A stretch of DNA of 64,000 nucleotides from Arabidopsis thaliana (lineage: Eukaryota > Streptophyta > Magnoliopsida > Brassicales > Brassicaceae): contig NC_003071.7 in the NCBI RefSeq assembly GCF_000001735.4, forward strand, positions 6,875,151 through 6,939,150. Reading direction: 5' to 3'. Below are positions 11,898 to 23,767 of this stretch, one piece after another. The number at the start of each line of letters is the position of its first letter. Within the stretch, counting starts at the first letter, position 1. The translations under genes and the position numbers were made by a program. The notes under the pieces are model-generated. The model searched no databases and was not told where the DNA came from. It was given only the letters and a program-made list of their open reading frames with translations.

Positions 11898-12395
11898 TCA
11901 AACAACAACACTAACAACAACAAAACAATACTTCCCCATTGCAAGTATCATCCCAATGACAACAATGAAGCCTCCCCAAGACAACAGAATAAACTGACGA
12001 AGCATTTTTTCCCTCTCATTAGCTATCACAACTTCATTTTCAAGCTTGTCTTTCTCTTGCTCGTCGAGTTTGACTAACCCATGATTGACAGTCGTTGACC
12101 CACTCAAATCTTGGCAACTCATAGCCCTTACAGATTCCTTAAGTGCCTTGATTTTCTCTTTCTGCTGACGAATCTCATCCCTCGCTTCTAGTAAGCTCAC
12201 CTTCTGCCAACCATATGGCTTCTCAGCATCTCTCTAATCAAAGAAGCCATGAACACCACATTTGAAAAATCTTCTTCCAGGGTTATCGTTAGTCCAGCTT
12301 TTCACCACTGTCGTAGCTCTGCCGCAGTTGCAAAGAGGACCCCAATTCCGGCTCAACGAGTTTGCATCAGATCCAGAGCTATGGCTCACCATCAT
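11898..12395 (-). pseudogene. GRF-type zinc-finger, coiled-coil, membrane-anchored MULE accessory protein
   Basis: Starting at ATG 12395, the frame encodes a GRF zinc finger (CNCGR, then NPGRRFFKC and GFF) over residues ~22-53. One in-frame TAG at 12234-12236 stands where the family usually has a Trp after the Asp. Downstream is a charged coiled-coil (LLEARDEIRQQKEKIKALKE). A single transmembrane segment near the C-terminus (FILLSWGGFIVVIGMILAM) ends the protein at about 166 residues. It converges on the transposase gene and lies inside the right end of the MULE, so it is element cargo rather than a host gene. Arabidopsis has many such GRF-finger ORFs linked to transposons. Its role in transposition is unknown to me. 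With only one stop codon it is lightly damaged. Confidence 0.82.
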
Positions 12396-12465
12396 TCAAT
12401 TTTTCTGAGCAAAAGAAGAAAACTGAAATTAGGGCAATAAACATTCACGAACACAGAGACTTAAA

Positions 12466-12723
12466 GGGAAAACAAATGAGGGTACTGTAGTCTTTTAGTT
12501 AGTCAATTAAACCGCGGATTGTTAACCATTAACCTCGGTTTAGTGATTCCGTCAGTCAAATTAACGTCTGTTAACGCGCATGTATGATTTAACCACGAAC
12601 AATTAGATTGTGTTTTTCTTGAACGACATTTATTATTTTGGGATTTTAGGTTCCAATCAAAAACAATTGGGTATTAAAGTTTCAAATAAAAAATAGTTTG
12701 TTTTTTTTTTTGGGTTTTTTCCC
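12466..12723 (-). repeat. MULE right terminal inverted repeat
   Basis: Inverted copy of 6111-6366, ending GGGTTTTTTCCC before the 9-base target duplication at 12724-12732. The two repeats differ at only scattered positions. Confidence 0.93.
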
Positions 12724-12820
12724 TTTTTTGTAGTATCAGGTATTTTATATTTATTTTATTTTATTATATAAATTTTTTTAACGACTTTAACATAAAGATA
12801 TTTTAAAAGATTTAACTAAC

Positions 12821-13353
12821 GGGAAAAATGCTCATTTTATTCTTCAACTATTTACAATTATTCACCGACTATCGTGCTCGCAATTTTAATCTTCAACTTG
12901 TTGTTGACTTAACAAATTTGACCCAAAATTTGGTCAATGTTTACTAGTTAATAAGAAAACCCTAAATAACTAGATTAAAACTTAATAAAATTAGAAAATC
13001 CTCAAAAATGTTCTCAAACTAAGAATTCTATGTGATTTTTTCTCAAGATCGATTGATAAACACGTAAAACTTAAAGTCGAATTCGCATATTTTGACGAGA
13101 GTATGATGAATAGATGAAGAAGAAGCTTCTAATTCGAAAGAATAACTAAGAACTATGGATATCAGCTTTCAATTTTGGAGAAATTTTAGGATTTTCTGAG
13201 TTTATTAGGTTTTAATCGAGTAATTTAATGTTTCTCTATTGGACCAAATTTGTTAAATTAACGACAAGTTGAGGATTAAATTTGTACACACGATAGTTGA
13301 AGAATAATTGTGTTAATTGCAAATAGTTGAGAAATGAAATGATCATTTTCCCC
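12821..13353. mobile_element. Non-autonomous MULE-type element, 533 bp
   Basis: Starts GGGAAAAATGCTCATTT and ends with the inverted version (AAATGATCATTTTCCCC). The terminal inverted repeats extend imperfectly over roughly 110 bases. Flanks ttaactaac (12812-12820) and taaactaac (13354-13362) form a 9-base target duplication with one mismatch. No coding capacity is seen. It lies only ~98 bases beyond the autonomous-type MULE but has different ends. Confidence 0.85.
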
Positions 13354-13583
13354 TAAACTAACTACATATTTTTGAGGGATTAGTTTTTATAAAATTTGGA
13401 AAGTGGTTCCAACTTACAAATTAAATATTTCATGTTTTTTTTAGCTAATCAATTGCAATGAAAAATATCCAACCAGATAATGAATTTCTTCAAGTGGTCA
13501 GGTTGAATTTAGTTACTAATTTAACGACGTTTTATTATATATCAAACCCCAACAAGTTAAAAAAAATAAACTTGGTTGCCTTT

Positions 13584-16210
13584 TCAGTAAAAATGTGCTT
13601 CTGAATTGACACAATCGTCACTGTGATCAGAGTTTGATTTGAAGTTGATGCTTTGTTCTTCTGCTTCCTTAACATTGTCCAGTGATTCAGAAGCAGGTTT
13701 CAAATGCTCTTTCAAGTTCTCTAACACATGAGGCTCTATTAGTTTCCAGAACAAAGCTGAGTTTGTTCCCTGAAGTCCAATCCAGAAGACTTTTCCTTTC
13801 TTCTTAACTCGACATTCCATAGATTTGGCTTGAAGAGCCTTTACTACTTTCTCAACACCTTCGAGACTTCCCTTCAATCTCAAGATAATGTCTCCTGATG
13901 ATGTTTTAACGCCGCTGTACATGTACCAATACGCGAGTGAGTGTGGCGATAGCCACCGATGAATCAGTTTTGGAATCTCTGGCTGACCCTTTGGCCAGTA
14001 ATGTTCAGCGTAAAACCCGAAGTATGAATGGGGAACGGAGTAGAATTCGAACGGTATAATATCCTCCTGAAAATTGCTCAAAGGATGCAACCACTCACGG
14101 AACTGGTCATGTATGTTTTGTTTAAGAACCAGATGAGCTTGAGAATTTTCTCTAAATTCAAATTTGATCATGTGGCTCTTCTTCTCTTTGTCTGATTCGA
14201 TTTGCAAGCCACCTAACAACAAACCTACCAATACCTCACGCTGGTCTTTGCTTAGCTTCATGCTAAACGGTCTCTTCTTCACCTCTTTTTTCTTCAAGCT
14301 CAGGATGTAATCAAGCTTTTCCATAAGCGGTGGTTCGATTTCGTATTTCTTCATTCTCATCAGATCATATATTCTCTCTGCCTGCACTTGTTTTCCACAA
14401 TCTAGGTATCCCTTTAAAAGGCTGTTGCAGGATCTAGCACTCACATTGATTGTCCCGTTGTTTTTCATTTCATTGAAGACATCCCCTGCTTTCTCAAGGT
14501 TGCCTATTTTAGTCAATGAATCCAAATATATGTTATATATAGGCTGGCTAGGTTGGCATTTCTCCAAGCACTGAACAAAAGCCATCTCCAATTTCTCATG
14601 TAAACCCAAATCGAAGTACATTTTGGCTATTTCGATGAATGATGGTAGAAGCGGCTTCTTCCCGCTTTCTTCAAACTCCTTCATGAGAGTTTCCACAAGT
14701 TCCACTTGTTGGACTTTACATAGAACCTCAATGATTTTATGGTATCCAGACATAGTTGCACCACCTATATGCTTCTCCATCTCCCTAAATATCTCCATAG
14801 CTTTCGCAAAATCGCCGACTTTCGAATAAGCTTCTATTTTGTACACAAACGCCTGAGAAGGTATACCACAATCTAAATCAAGCAATTCAAGCCACGTCCT
14901 CTCAACTTCTTCCACACCTCCCTCCTTTGCATAAGCTCTAAGTAACGATACCACAACTTCTTTACTCTCCTGAAAACCGGCCTTCTTCATCTCTTCTCTT
15001 AGAGAGTTTATCCTACCTATATCAACTTCATCTTGACAACTATGCAGCCAGATCAATCCACTATAAATATCCTTCTGAACCTCAAGCCCGGTTGTCACAA
15101 CATTGTGAAAGATAAACTCTGCTTGCTTAAGCTGATCATTCAGAATCCCTCCTTGTTTACTAACCAAAGCTCTAAACAAAGAGTTATGCAGACTAAGACG
15201 CGGTTTGTAACCTCCAAGTTGAATCATTCTATTGTAAACACTACACGCTTCCTCGAGACAACCTTCTACTGATAAGCTACTTAGATACGCAACTACAAGA
15301 ATATGAAATGTAGATTCACTTGGTACACGTCCTTGATTCAAAACATCATCAAATACCTCTCGACATTTCGTAAATTTCCGTTCTTTCCCCAAGTATTCAG
15401 CTAGCTTCGTCGTTAACCCGAAATCAAACCGGTACCAATTCTGTTGTGTCATCCATCTATACACCTAAAAGATCAAAACTTTCAATACAAATTCAACACA
15501 AATCCATTGATAAAGCTTCTAAAGATTGATGAAGGTTTTACCCTGAATCCAGTTTCGTTCTCACGAATTCGCATACAATGAACAGAGATGTAAGTAGCGT
15601 CCTCTTGACGAACCCATTTCTTCTGAGCATTCAAGAGTCTCACAAGCGTCACGGCCTTATGCGTTGGAACCTCTTTACACAGCCAAGCTAGCTTCGAGCG
15701 TCGCCATTCCTCAGGCAACTCTTCCAATTCTCTAACTTCAAACTCCGTCTCTATTCTACGAGTCGCGACGTTTCTTATGTCGTTCCTAGCAGACTCTACA
15801 TCACCGAAACCGTTGGCTTCGCTGATTCCTTCTTCCGATTCTGTAATGCCTGTAAGGTGTTCGACGAAAGTCCCGCTTCGTTGGGCTGTGGAATTAGCCG
15901 TGAAAAGTGGTGGAGTTCGTGTAGACGAGTGAGAGAAGAATTGGGTTTTGTTTCCATGAACTGTGTGGATAGAGAGACGGCGGAGAGAGCGACGTGAGTA
16001 GCTGCTGCGGTGGCGGATAAGGGAGAAGGAAAGGGAACGGAAGAGAGTTGAGCTGGAATTGATGATGTTGGGGTTAGAGGAAAGAGAGGAAATGTTGAAG
16101 GTTGTGACGGAGACGGTGGAGGAGGAGGAAGAGGCGAGGGAGAATGATGAAGAGAAGTCGCAAGCTCCGGTAACAATCATTGTTGCATTGTGGCCGTTGG
16201 ATTTTGTCAT
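13584..16210 (-). CDS. OTP51: OTP51, chloroplast PPR protein with LAGLIDADG domain
   Basis: Two exons, 15542-16210 and 13584-15464, join in frame (GT-AG) to give 849 residues, the size I recall for OTP51. The N-terminus is Ser/Thr-rich, as in a plastid transit peptide. Residues ~220-600 hold degenerate pentatricopeptide repeats (for example [20 protein letters not shown]). The C-terminal third contains two LAGLIDADG-like helices: [10 protein letters not shown] at ~630-640 and [17 protein letters not shown] at ~720-737. The protein binds RNA in chloroplasts. In Arabidopsis it is required for splicing of ycf3 intron 2 and so for photosystem I assembly (established knowledge). The first helix lacks the usual catalytic Asp, consistent with maturase-like rather than nuclease activity. 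No frame damage is seen. Confidence 0.96.
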
Positions 16211-17064
16211 TGCCTAATCTACTTTTATTTTGGTTTTTATTTGACTTACTTTTTATTCTTCATATTTTAAAATTTATTTTTAAGGTTGTTTCAATTTTTG
16301 TATAGTTCATGTTCGAAACTAAAATTGAAAGTTTATTTCTTGTTGACATGTTGTACAAAATTAATTTTTCGTTAGTTTTTTTGTGTGTTATAACTCTAAT
16401 TTAAATTTTAATTACCAATTAAAACTACAATTTAAATTTATTAAATATTAACTTCTAATTAAATAATTTACTTGTAGAGCGGTATGATTTTTTTTACTCA
16501 CCCATTTCTAGTTATAATTTGGAATATGGCTTAAAATATAAATGTAACTAAGATTTATAATTATTTAAATAATAAATGTTAGATATTTATTTGAAAACTC
16601 AATAAAAAGTTGATATTTATTTTGTTTTGTCGAAAGTTAAAGATTTAAATCAACTTTTTAAATATGTGGAGGATTTTAATCATATTTTTCTTGATTTAAA
16701 AAACATCGAATATATGAAAACTTTTTATCAAAAATAAAAAATATGAAAACTTTTTATAGTATTAACGGATGACATATATATTTTTTTTGTCAGGTGACAT
16801 ATTACTTCGGCGACTGTTGATAATTTAAAAGAATTGATGGGCTAGCTAATTTTTTTTTTTTTTTTACTTGCTAAAAAGTTTGGGCCGACACTCACTCTTC
16901 TAATGGACTGGTCGAGACTATACATTAATGCCAATGCCGGAAGCTACTCCTTTGGATGTTTTTTTTCGTGGACCCAAATATTGTATATCACATCATGACA
17001 GCTTAATTTCATTTTGTTAGCTAAAATTGTTCTCAATATTTTATCATTCAAACCAATTTTTAAA
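16211..17064. other. OTP51 upstream region, AT-rich
   Basis: Presumed OTP51 promoter next to the start codon, then AT-rich sequence with poly(T) at about 16851-16865. No gene is seen. The target duplication of the next MULE-type element ends at 17064. Confidence 0.4.
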
Positions 17065-18033
17065 GGGAATCTTGCAAAATCTGCCATATTTCACTCTATT
17101 TCTTTCAATTTCTGCTATATTCTGAAATTCCTTTCAAAATTTGCCACATTTTGGTCTACGTGGAATTCAGTGGACGAAATTACCCTTAAGGTGGGTCAGC
17201 GCTCTGACGAAGATGGTGACATAACAGCTTTTGCCTGATGTGATGATACAGGACGAAAAATCATTGTGGAAGCATAAAGGATTAGGGGACAGAATAGTGA
17301 AGAACAGCTGGTTTCTACTGTTGTTATTGGGTATTTAAAATTCTGCGGGGGACAACGTAATATATAATACATTAGGAGACATGATTACCTGATACCGGGG
17401 GACAACGTAATATATAATGCATTAGGGAACATGATTACCTGTTAGCAGAAAACAATTGGAGTAAGACTTTTGTTTTAGTCTCCAGATCTTGTCCCCGAAT
17501 AGAAATTCTCTGTTGCATCTACGTTTTGTCCTCGATTTCATTATCTTGCTCTATTATTATGAATCATACATCTTATATGCAATTGTTCTCATTTAAGAAT
17601 TTTGAATTTTATTTAGATTTTCGCCATCTATTTTGGTCCACAGATTAGTTGAGCGTTATTGTCTTCACATAGATGCTGAAACCATCTATTTTTTGCCATC
17701 TATTTTCGCCATCTTATATGATAATTTTGAAAGATAATGAAATCGGGGACAAGATCTAGATACAACAAAGAATTTATGATGAATAAAATTGGGAGACAAA
17801 TTTAATTGAAAGTTATATGTAGAGAGACAAATGCATTTCGTTTAGTCTTCGGGAAAATAATGGTGTATGGTCAAAGTGCACGGATTTCGAGGAAAGAGAG
17901 ATAAAATAGAGAAGAAATGGTGAGGACAAAATTGACATTTCCCATCCAAATGTGGCATGAATTGTAAGGCCCAGAAAAATATGGCAAATTGCATAAGGAT
18001 TTTGAAAAATATGGCATACGATGTAATTTTTCC
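17065..18033. mobile_element. Non-autonomous MULE-type element, 969 bp
   Basis: A perfect 9-base target duplication, atttttaaa, flanks it (17056-17064 and 18034-18042). The ends are imperfect inverted repeats. The left arm has tctgccatatttcactc and a gccacatttt segment. The right arm has the inverted counterparts (aaaatatggcatacg, ccaaatgtggcatg). A second, inner pair of inverted segments lies near 17470-17560 and 17720-17770 (cagatcttgtcccc against ggggacaagatctag). The interior holds a 50-bp tandem duplication. There is no transposase. Confidence 0.82.
17347..17442. repeat. 50-bp tandem duplication inside the MULE-type element
   Basis: Two adjacent copies begin at 17347 and 17397 with ggggacaacgtaatatataa and differ at a few positions. 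Each ends with catgattacctg. They are probably a local slippage or unequal-exchange product within the element. Confidence 0.85.
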
Positions 18034-18499
18034 ATTTTTAAATATATATTTGATATTTACTGTTTAAAATAATACAAATATGGATAAAGTTAGCAATACA
18101 AATGTTATTTGTCACTTATAATTGTTAAAAAAAATTTCTTTAATGAATTATTTTTACCCTCCTTTTGGAGCCTTTGTATTTTTTTTTTTTTTTTTTTTTT
18201 CTAAAAACCTATATATGTTTATTTTAGCTTTCTCACAAGTCACATCTAGCAATTGTTTTGGTTGATGAAGGCCATGTTTAATGCATAGTCGCCGGGACTA
18301 CGGTCTGGAAAACAAATATCACGGTAGTGAAACGCTGCAAGCCGTGATACCATTGGAATTTCGGCCGGGGACAAATATAACCTCTTCTTCTAAAATAGAA
18401 CTAGAAAGTCTTACGTTGCAGTTAAACTAAAGTAACCAAGAGTCAAAAGATAAGACGCAACAGTGTTAATTATTTTGTTTTTCCTCTGTCACATTTAGT
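18034..18499. other. Intergenic with poly(T) tract
   Basis: AT-rich sequence with a T22 run at about 18179-18200. No gene is supported. Confidence 0.4.
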
Positions 18500-19310
18500 C
18501 GCGTAAACTATGCACCGAACAAGACTAAAATTCACGAGAGGCATGGGTCTTCCCCTATTTAGGACGGTGCAAGATTTAGATAAAGAGAGAGAGGGACGTT
18601 GCTTTAAGGCAAAAAAAGCAAATCAAATAGTATTTTCTTGTTGTCAGGATTCATGAACCACAAAAAGTGGAAAAATAATTAAGGAATGCAATTGGAAGAA
18701 TGAATATATTTTTTGTAATTCCGAAAACTCATGAAATATAATAAGATTTTCTTATAGTTGCGAATAATTAAAACCTGTAAACCCACAGAAACAGTCAGCC
18801 AATTATTTTAAATTTTCAACTTTTTAATTTAGAATACTTTATTCAAAAAAAAGTCAAAACACGTTATACAATAGTTTTTCTTTCAAGTTATAGATAGAAT
18901 ATTCACATGGCATGCATGTTTGACTTTATATAAATACCGAAGAAGATGGAGTAAGAATTTGACGGTAGAGACGAAAGAAAAAAAAAGAAGCAAAACAAAA
19001 TAGAGAAAGAGAAAGAAAGAGAGGATGGTGATAAAGAAAATCGAGCTATGCATAGAGATTACGAAGATAACAATGGAGTTCTTGGTGGTGGTGGCTGACG
19101 CCGTCACAATCTTCTTAAGGCAATCTTCTCCACCTCCTCCGGCTCTACTCCGCCATGGTCTCTACTCATACTCTGCCTCCCCTAATCCTCCTTCTTCCCA
19201 TTACATCATCGGCTTTCTTCCCTAAGTTTGTAATCGTTTCGTTTTAATGCTTTGTACATACTATACATATGTATATTCTTGCCTTTTTTTTTATAATGAA
19301 TGTCCTTGTA
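18500..19310 (+). repeat. Segmental duplication, copy A
   Basis: Matches 23768-24890 in the same orientation from the aaaattcacgag block through the micropeptide gene to the aagtttgtaatc / ttttaatgctttgta trailer. Shared blocks include catggcatgcatgtttgact and ataaatac just upstream of the gene. Copy B carries an extra ~420-base insert. The duplication therefore took promoter, gene and 3' flank together. Confidence 0.85.
19025..19225 (+). CDS. Micropeptide gene, copy A (66 aa, unknown function)
   Basis: Sixty-six residues. The N-terminal half is basic then hydrophobic (FLVVVADAVTIFLRQ) and may be a signal anchor or amphipathic helix. It is followed by the Pro-rich SSPPPPALLRHGLYSYSA and a short tail. 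A paralog at 24621-24788 keeps the middle and the Pro motif almost unchanged while the intergenic flanks have drifted, which supports translation. A plausible TATA box (tatataaata) lies about 95 bases upstream. I recall an uncharacterised small Arabidopsis protein at this position (AT2G15830). No enzyme motif or cysteine pattern is visible, and I do not assign a function. Confidence 0.7.
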   Translation: MVIKKIELCIEITKITMEFLVVVADAVTIFLRQSSPPPPALLRHGLYSYSASPNPPSSHYIIGFLP

Positions 19311-21899
19311 TATTAATTTCTTAATTTTCGAATAAATCACCTCTCACCTTACTTTCTCTATATGTATGTTTATTTTTATAAACAAGAACTAGTTTTTAGC
19401 CATTCTCATACGTTATCACACTAGAGTTTTTAACTGTTTGTTTCGCTCTTAGATTGTTAGAATTCGATGTGGAAAAGAAAAATGAAACCCATGATTATCA
19501 TATTAACATATTGTTCCAAGATATTTTCAAATTAGAACATATCTAAATAAAACAAAAGTGGGGATAAAAAATGGAAAAGAGGTTGACGAATAAGACGTGC
19601 GTAAAAAAAACAATGGTCCCGGTTTCGGACAACAAGACATGTCCAGGTTCAACTGATTTCTCAACTAATTGACGCATAACATGTCAAATGTTTGTTTATT
19701 ACGCGATAAGTGTTTACAAGTTATCAGAAGCCACACAAAAATTTATATTTTTTATTCTTTAGCTAAATCATTATTCATTCAAAAAGAAAGAAAAAAAACT
19801 CTAGCACGTCATTTATAACCTTAATAGTTTCTTTTTCAAGTTGTATTGTTTTAGGCTTTAAAGTTTAATTAGTGTAGACGTGTAGTTAAAGGAAAACGCA
19901 AAAATTTATTCAATGTCGTGTCCGACCCGATTACTATTAGTTTGTGTAGTTATATGCATTTTATATATCATTTATCACAATATGAAAAGCTCTATAAAAT
20001 GCTTAGTTTTGAATTTTACTCTAAAGAAATGTAACATATTTATCGACTAAAAAGTGTAACAAATTAACAAAATGCAGATTAGACTCGACGGTTAATCCTC
20101 AATTTCGCATTTGTTTGGTTACCAATACATGTATGTTGGAACTATGGAAAATTTTAACAAAGAGAAACATACTCAGATTTTGTAATGCGTAGCTACGAGT
20201 ATTTGTGTATGTGTTGCTGCTAAGCTAAGATAGTTTGAGCATTTTATGTTAAATTCAGATGCTACCGATCAGATACAAACATTTGTTTAATTATAGGCGT
20301 ATTATTTATGTCGTAAAGTCTTGAGCTATTTTTTATTTTTTCGACGGCCTTGAGCTACTTTTTATTGTTTATATAAATACTTTAATGCTATTTATTTGTA
20401 TTTTCAGTCATCAATCTGAGGACCACTTGTGAAGCCATGATTGGTTTTTTAATTGTTTATTATAGAGTGTTCGTTATTTTTTAAAAAATTTTGGATAAGT
20501 TATTTTGGTGACTGGAGTGTAATGATTAGAAAACAATAATGGTGGAATGGTACGGCGAGCTGCCGGCAGAGACGGACGGTGAAGCCAATCTCTAAAGTTA
20601 ATGTAAAAATGGTTCAGAAATGTTCGAAATCCAATAGTGTACAATAATAGCTTTATAATCTATTTCTTATTCTTGTTGGAGTACTAGCTAGTTGCAATCA
20701 CTTTCCCATCTAAAAGAACATTATGCATCCATCTCCATTTTCATTTATTTTGTTTTTCTAGAATCCGATTGTAACTCTTAAAATAAGCAGATTTGTTTAA
20801 TCAAAGTTTTAAGACCACTTACAAAAACCCGGTTAGATAAAGATGGGTTAGAAGTGGTAAAAGATAGTAGTAAAAACAAAAACAAAATTGTTAGAACGGA
20901 CTCTATTATAACACGTGACAAACAATCTATCTTATTATATAATTCTTGAACCATTTCACGAAAATTCGATTAAGTATCAATTATTTAAAATGTTTTATAT
21001 ACATGTCAGTCAATCATTTCGATTCAATATTAACAAAAAAATCAAAGAAAAATATACATTTACATCAACTAATTTACTAGTAGTATATCCACAGAGACTT
21101 TTAACTTAAGTTTTCGAAATCACAATGGAAAAATAGAACAAAACATTTACGTATACATACTACTTAACATGTGTATAAAACAAAATACTTTCTTTTATTT
21201 AATATAAATTATATATATATATATATATCTTAATTTGCATATGTATATAGAATACCAAAAACATTCTCATTACCTTGATGTAAGGGCAACTCAAAAACCA
21301 AAACCAAAAAGTAGGAATACCAAAAACCTTCTTCTTTTTTTTCTTGTCAAGGGCAACTCAAAAAGAACCTTTTTTTTTGTGTGGTCAAAATGGCAAATCT
21401 AATAGAAAAATAAAAAAAAAAACTTACAAGAAATTCATAGGATATGGATATACACATATAAAGTTTCTATCAAATTAATTCTCTATTTTGTTTTCTAATT
21501 AAAAAGAAACAATTTTACTTAATGTTTCTATCGTACTAGTTTTTTTAAAGGATTGTTGGATGTCAATTTTTTTTTTAATATACTTTAATTATCATTTTAT
21601 ATTTTTTTCTTTAAGAATTACAAAATAAGGTATTCGAGGACATTTATAATAAAAATAAAAATCGTAAAAAATGTAAGTTTACACGTTAATATTAGACTTA
21701 ATAATAGTGTGTTTTTTTTTATCCTTCTCCATGAGTATTTTGTACCTCTTTTCAAATTTAATTTAAAATTTTCTTCATCTTTTTTTCTGTTAACTTCTAA
21801 GGTTTTTCTTAATATAAATTTACAAAATTAAATTTTTTGTTATATGTAATTTTTTATTTAATAGTTTTTTTCTGCAATTAGAACTTTATTTAACTCAGG
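19311..21899. other. Intergenic, AT-rich, no supported gene
   Basis: Long AT-rich stretch with many homopolymers and a TA run near 21211-21228. A short segment is repeated near 21270-21370 (gggcaactcaaaa twice). Open frames are short and without recognisable domains. Confidence 0.4.
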
Positions 21900-22770
21900 A
21901 TTTGACTGGTTTAAATATAGCGGGTGCAGTTACGATTGCGGGAGTTTACAGAAACGAGCGGTTGCGGTTTCAAGTGTATCAAGCGTTTTGAACGACTGGT
22001 TGAACGTTTGATAATGGATGCGTTTGCGGGAGTTTTATGACTGGTAAACCAGCGGGTGCGATAGTAACTAAATAAAAAATAACCAAAATAAATATAATAT
22101 ATTACTATTAAAATAAATAAAAATACAATATATTATTATGATAAATTGATAATATTAGAAAATTTGATTTTTCTGACCAAATAAAAATATAATATATCAT
22201 CTCAAAAATTGATAAAAGAAATAAAAATACAATATATTATCTCGTTTAACCAAATGATTTTTAAATCGAGAAAACAAATCGAAACATGTATTCAATCAAA
22301 AAACTCAAAAGAATACAAAATAAAAAAACAATGATGCCATGAAATACTCAAAGAATTACACTAGCTAATGAATGGATAAAATGATAGATGATTCTTACTT
22401 TTGATTCTTGATTTTGATTTTCATCAGTTTGTGTGGATGCTATAATTAAAAGAATAGGGTTATAATATATTGATTAGGGTTTTCTAATAAGAATAAGATA
22501 TATAAATGGTTAGATTATTTTAATTATAGTGATTAGGGTTTGGGTGGAAGCCAGAATTATTTTAATTAATTAAGAATTTTTTTTTTTAACCTAACCGCTA
22601 CCGCCCGCAACCGCAAACGCTTGCGGGAAGGAGCTTTTGAAATCTGGCTATTTCGAATGGTTCAAAACGGTATTTAGCGGTTTTTATGATTGGTGTCAAT
22701 CGCTAACAACCGCCACCATCCGCAAACGCTGCGTTTGCGGATGGCAAAGGGAGAACCAAACAAGCCCTTA
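21900..22770. mobile_element. Possible non-autonomous hAT-like element
   Basis: Both ends are unusually rich in gcggttgcgg / ccgcaaacgc motifs, in inverted arrangement, around an AT-rich core. The right end, inverted, reads agggcttgtttggttctccc. The left end has the weaker aggatttgactggttt. Subterminal motif clusters and a tttggtt-type terminus are typical of hAT elements. I could not confirm an 8-base target duplication, so boundaries and class are tentative. Confidence 0.4.
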
Positions 22771-22929
22771 ATTAAGTACATGTGATGTTCCAGCCATTCC
22801 GGCATATTACATGAATCCGAATAAAAATCTGAATTAATAATTATACATCCATTATGTGCAGCTTCATTACATCGCCTTCTTAATTGTATATATGAACTAA
22901 ACATACTTCTTACAATTTCTGAGTCTAAC

Positions 22930-23690
22930 CGATGATGTTTTGATGCAGATTATCGATGGATATGTCTTTGAAATCACCATTCATGATTTTAGTAAGTACT
23001 TGATAATCAACTTTTTAACCAAACTTGTTGTATTGAAGCCAAAATAGCTTTAGCTTCCGCTTCCAAAAGTGATGAGGCCAATTGTAATTAGGCTACTCCC
23101 CAACTAATAGGGGTTCCCGTTGATCTAGAATGATCCAACCGCTCGTTACCTGATCAGTAGTCGGGTCTAAACCAGCGTCAAAATGACATGGGAAAGTGAA
23201 GAGAACATGGTTAATTGATAGTTTCCTTAGAGATCCCACATTTTTGTCATGTCGGATCAATATTCATTCCTCTTGGTTAAGTCGTGAACACATACTCAAA
23301 CCTCCGGAGAAAACACACCATACAAAGTGTTTGACTTTTGGAATTGTTGATGATTTCCACTCTCATTTTTAACTCAATTGAACCATTAACAACCATTACT
23401 TGGAGTTTAATGTATTAAGATTATTAAGAGTCAAAGTAGAGGAGGAAATTATTTCTTTGATGGGACGGGCCGGATGGGAATCGACGAAGTTGTCTTTACC
23501 AATATGAATGGAGGATCCATCAACAACAATGAAGCGTGTACCCTTCTGTAAGACCGCGATGCCTTTCAAAATGGATGACCAACCATACTATTGTTGACTT
23601 CTTGATTTCATGAGGCTTGCGAATAAAGAGTTTGTGAATTTATGTAGACGTCATGCTTCTTTGGCAAGTAAGACATCATTAAAAACAACA
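22930..23690 (-). pseudogene. Degenerate non-LTR retrotransposon (LINE) ORF2 fragment
   Basis: Read on the minus strand, scattered in-frame segments match the C-terminal region of plant LINE ORF2. One is YGWSSILKGIAVLQKGTRF followed by VVDGSSIHIGKDNF, the linker after reverse transcriptase. Another is KHFVWCVFSGGLSMCSRL, the zf-RVT region. The last has RNase-H-like spacing (HFDAGLD...GWIILDQ). Several stops and frame changes interrupt it. No reverse-transcriptase core remains. It is a dead 5'-truncated relic. Confidence 0.7.
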
Positions 23691-23767
23691 AATAATAAAC
23701 AAACCTAAGATAATAAACCATTAGTGTATAACCCAAAAGTCTAAAGAATGAAAAACATAGACCTTAC

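Larger units (their letters stand above)
6111..12723 (+). mobile_element. Mutator-like transposable element (MULE), two-gene, with long TIRs
   Basis: The element is 6613 bases. It is flanked by near-perfect 9-bp target duplications: tttttttta at 6102-6110 and ttttttgta at 12724-12732, 8 of 9 matching. It has long terminal inverted repeats at 6111-6366 and 12466-12723 that align almost throughout. It carries a plus-strand MURA-type transposase pseudogene and a convergent minus-strand GRF-zinc-finger gene. Nine-base duplications plus a MURA gene place it in the Mutator superfamily. A solo LTR is nested at 9449-11405, so the original element was about 4.65 kb. Stop codons in both genes show it is no longer autonomous. 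Confidence 0.93.

Noticed and set aside
13584-14300. OTP51 C-terminal domain as an active homing endonuclease
   Set aside because: The gene is a nuclear PPR protein with a transit-peptide-like start and degenerate catalytic helices. The known role is intron splicing.
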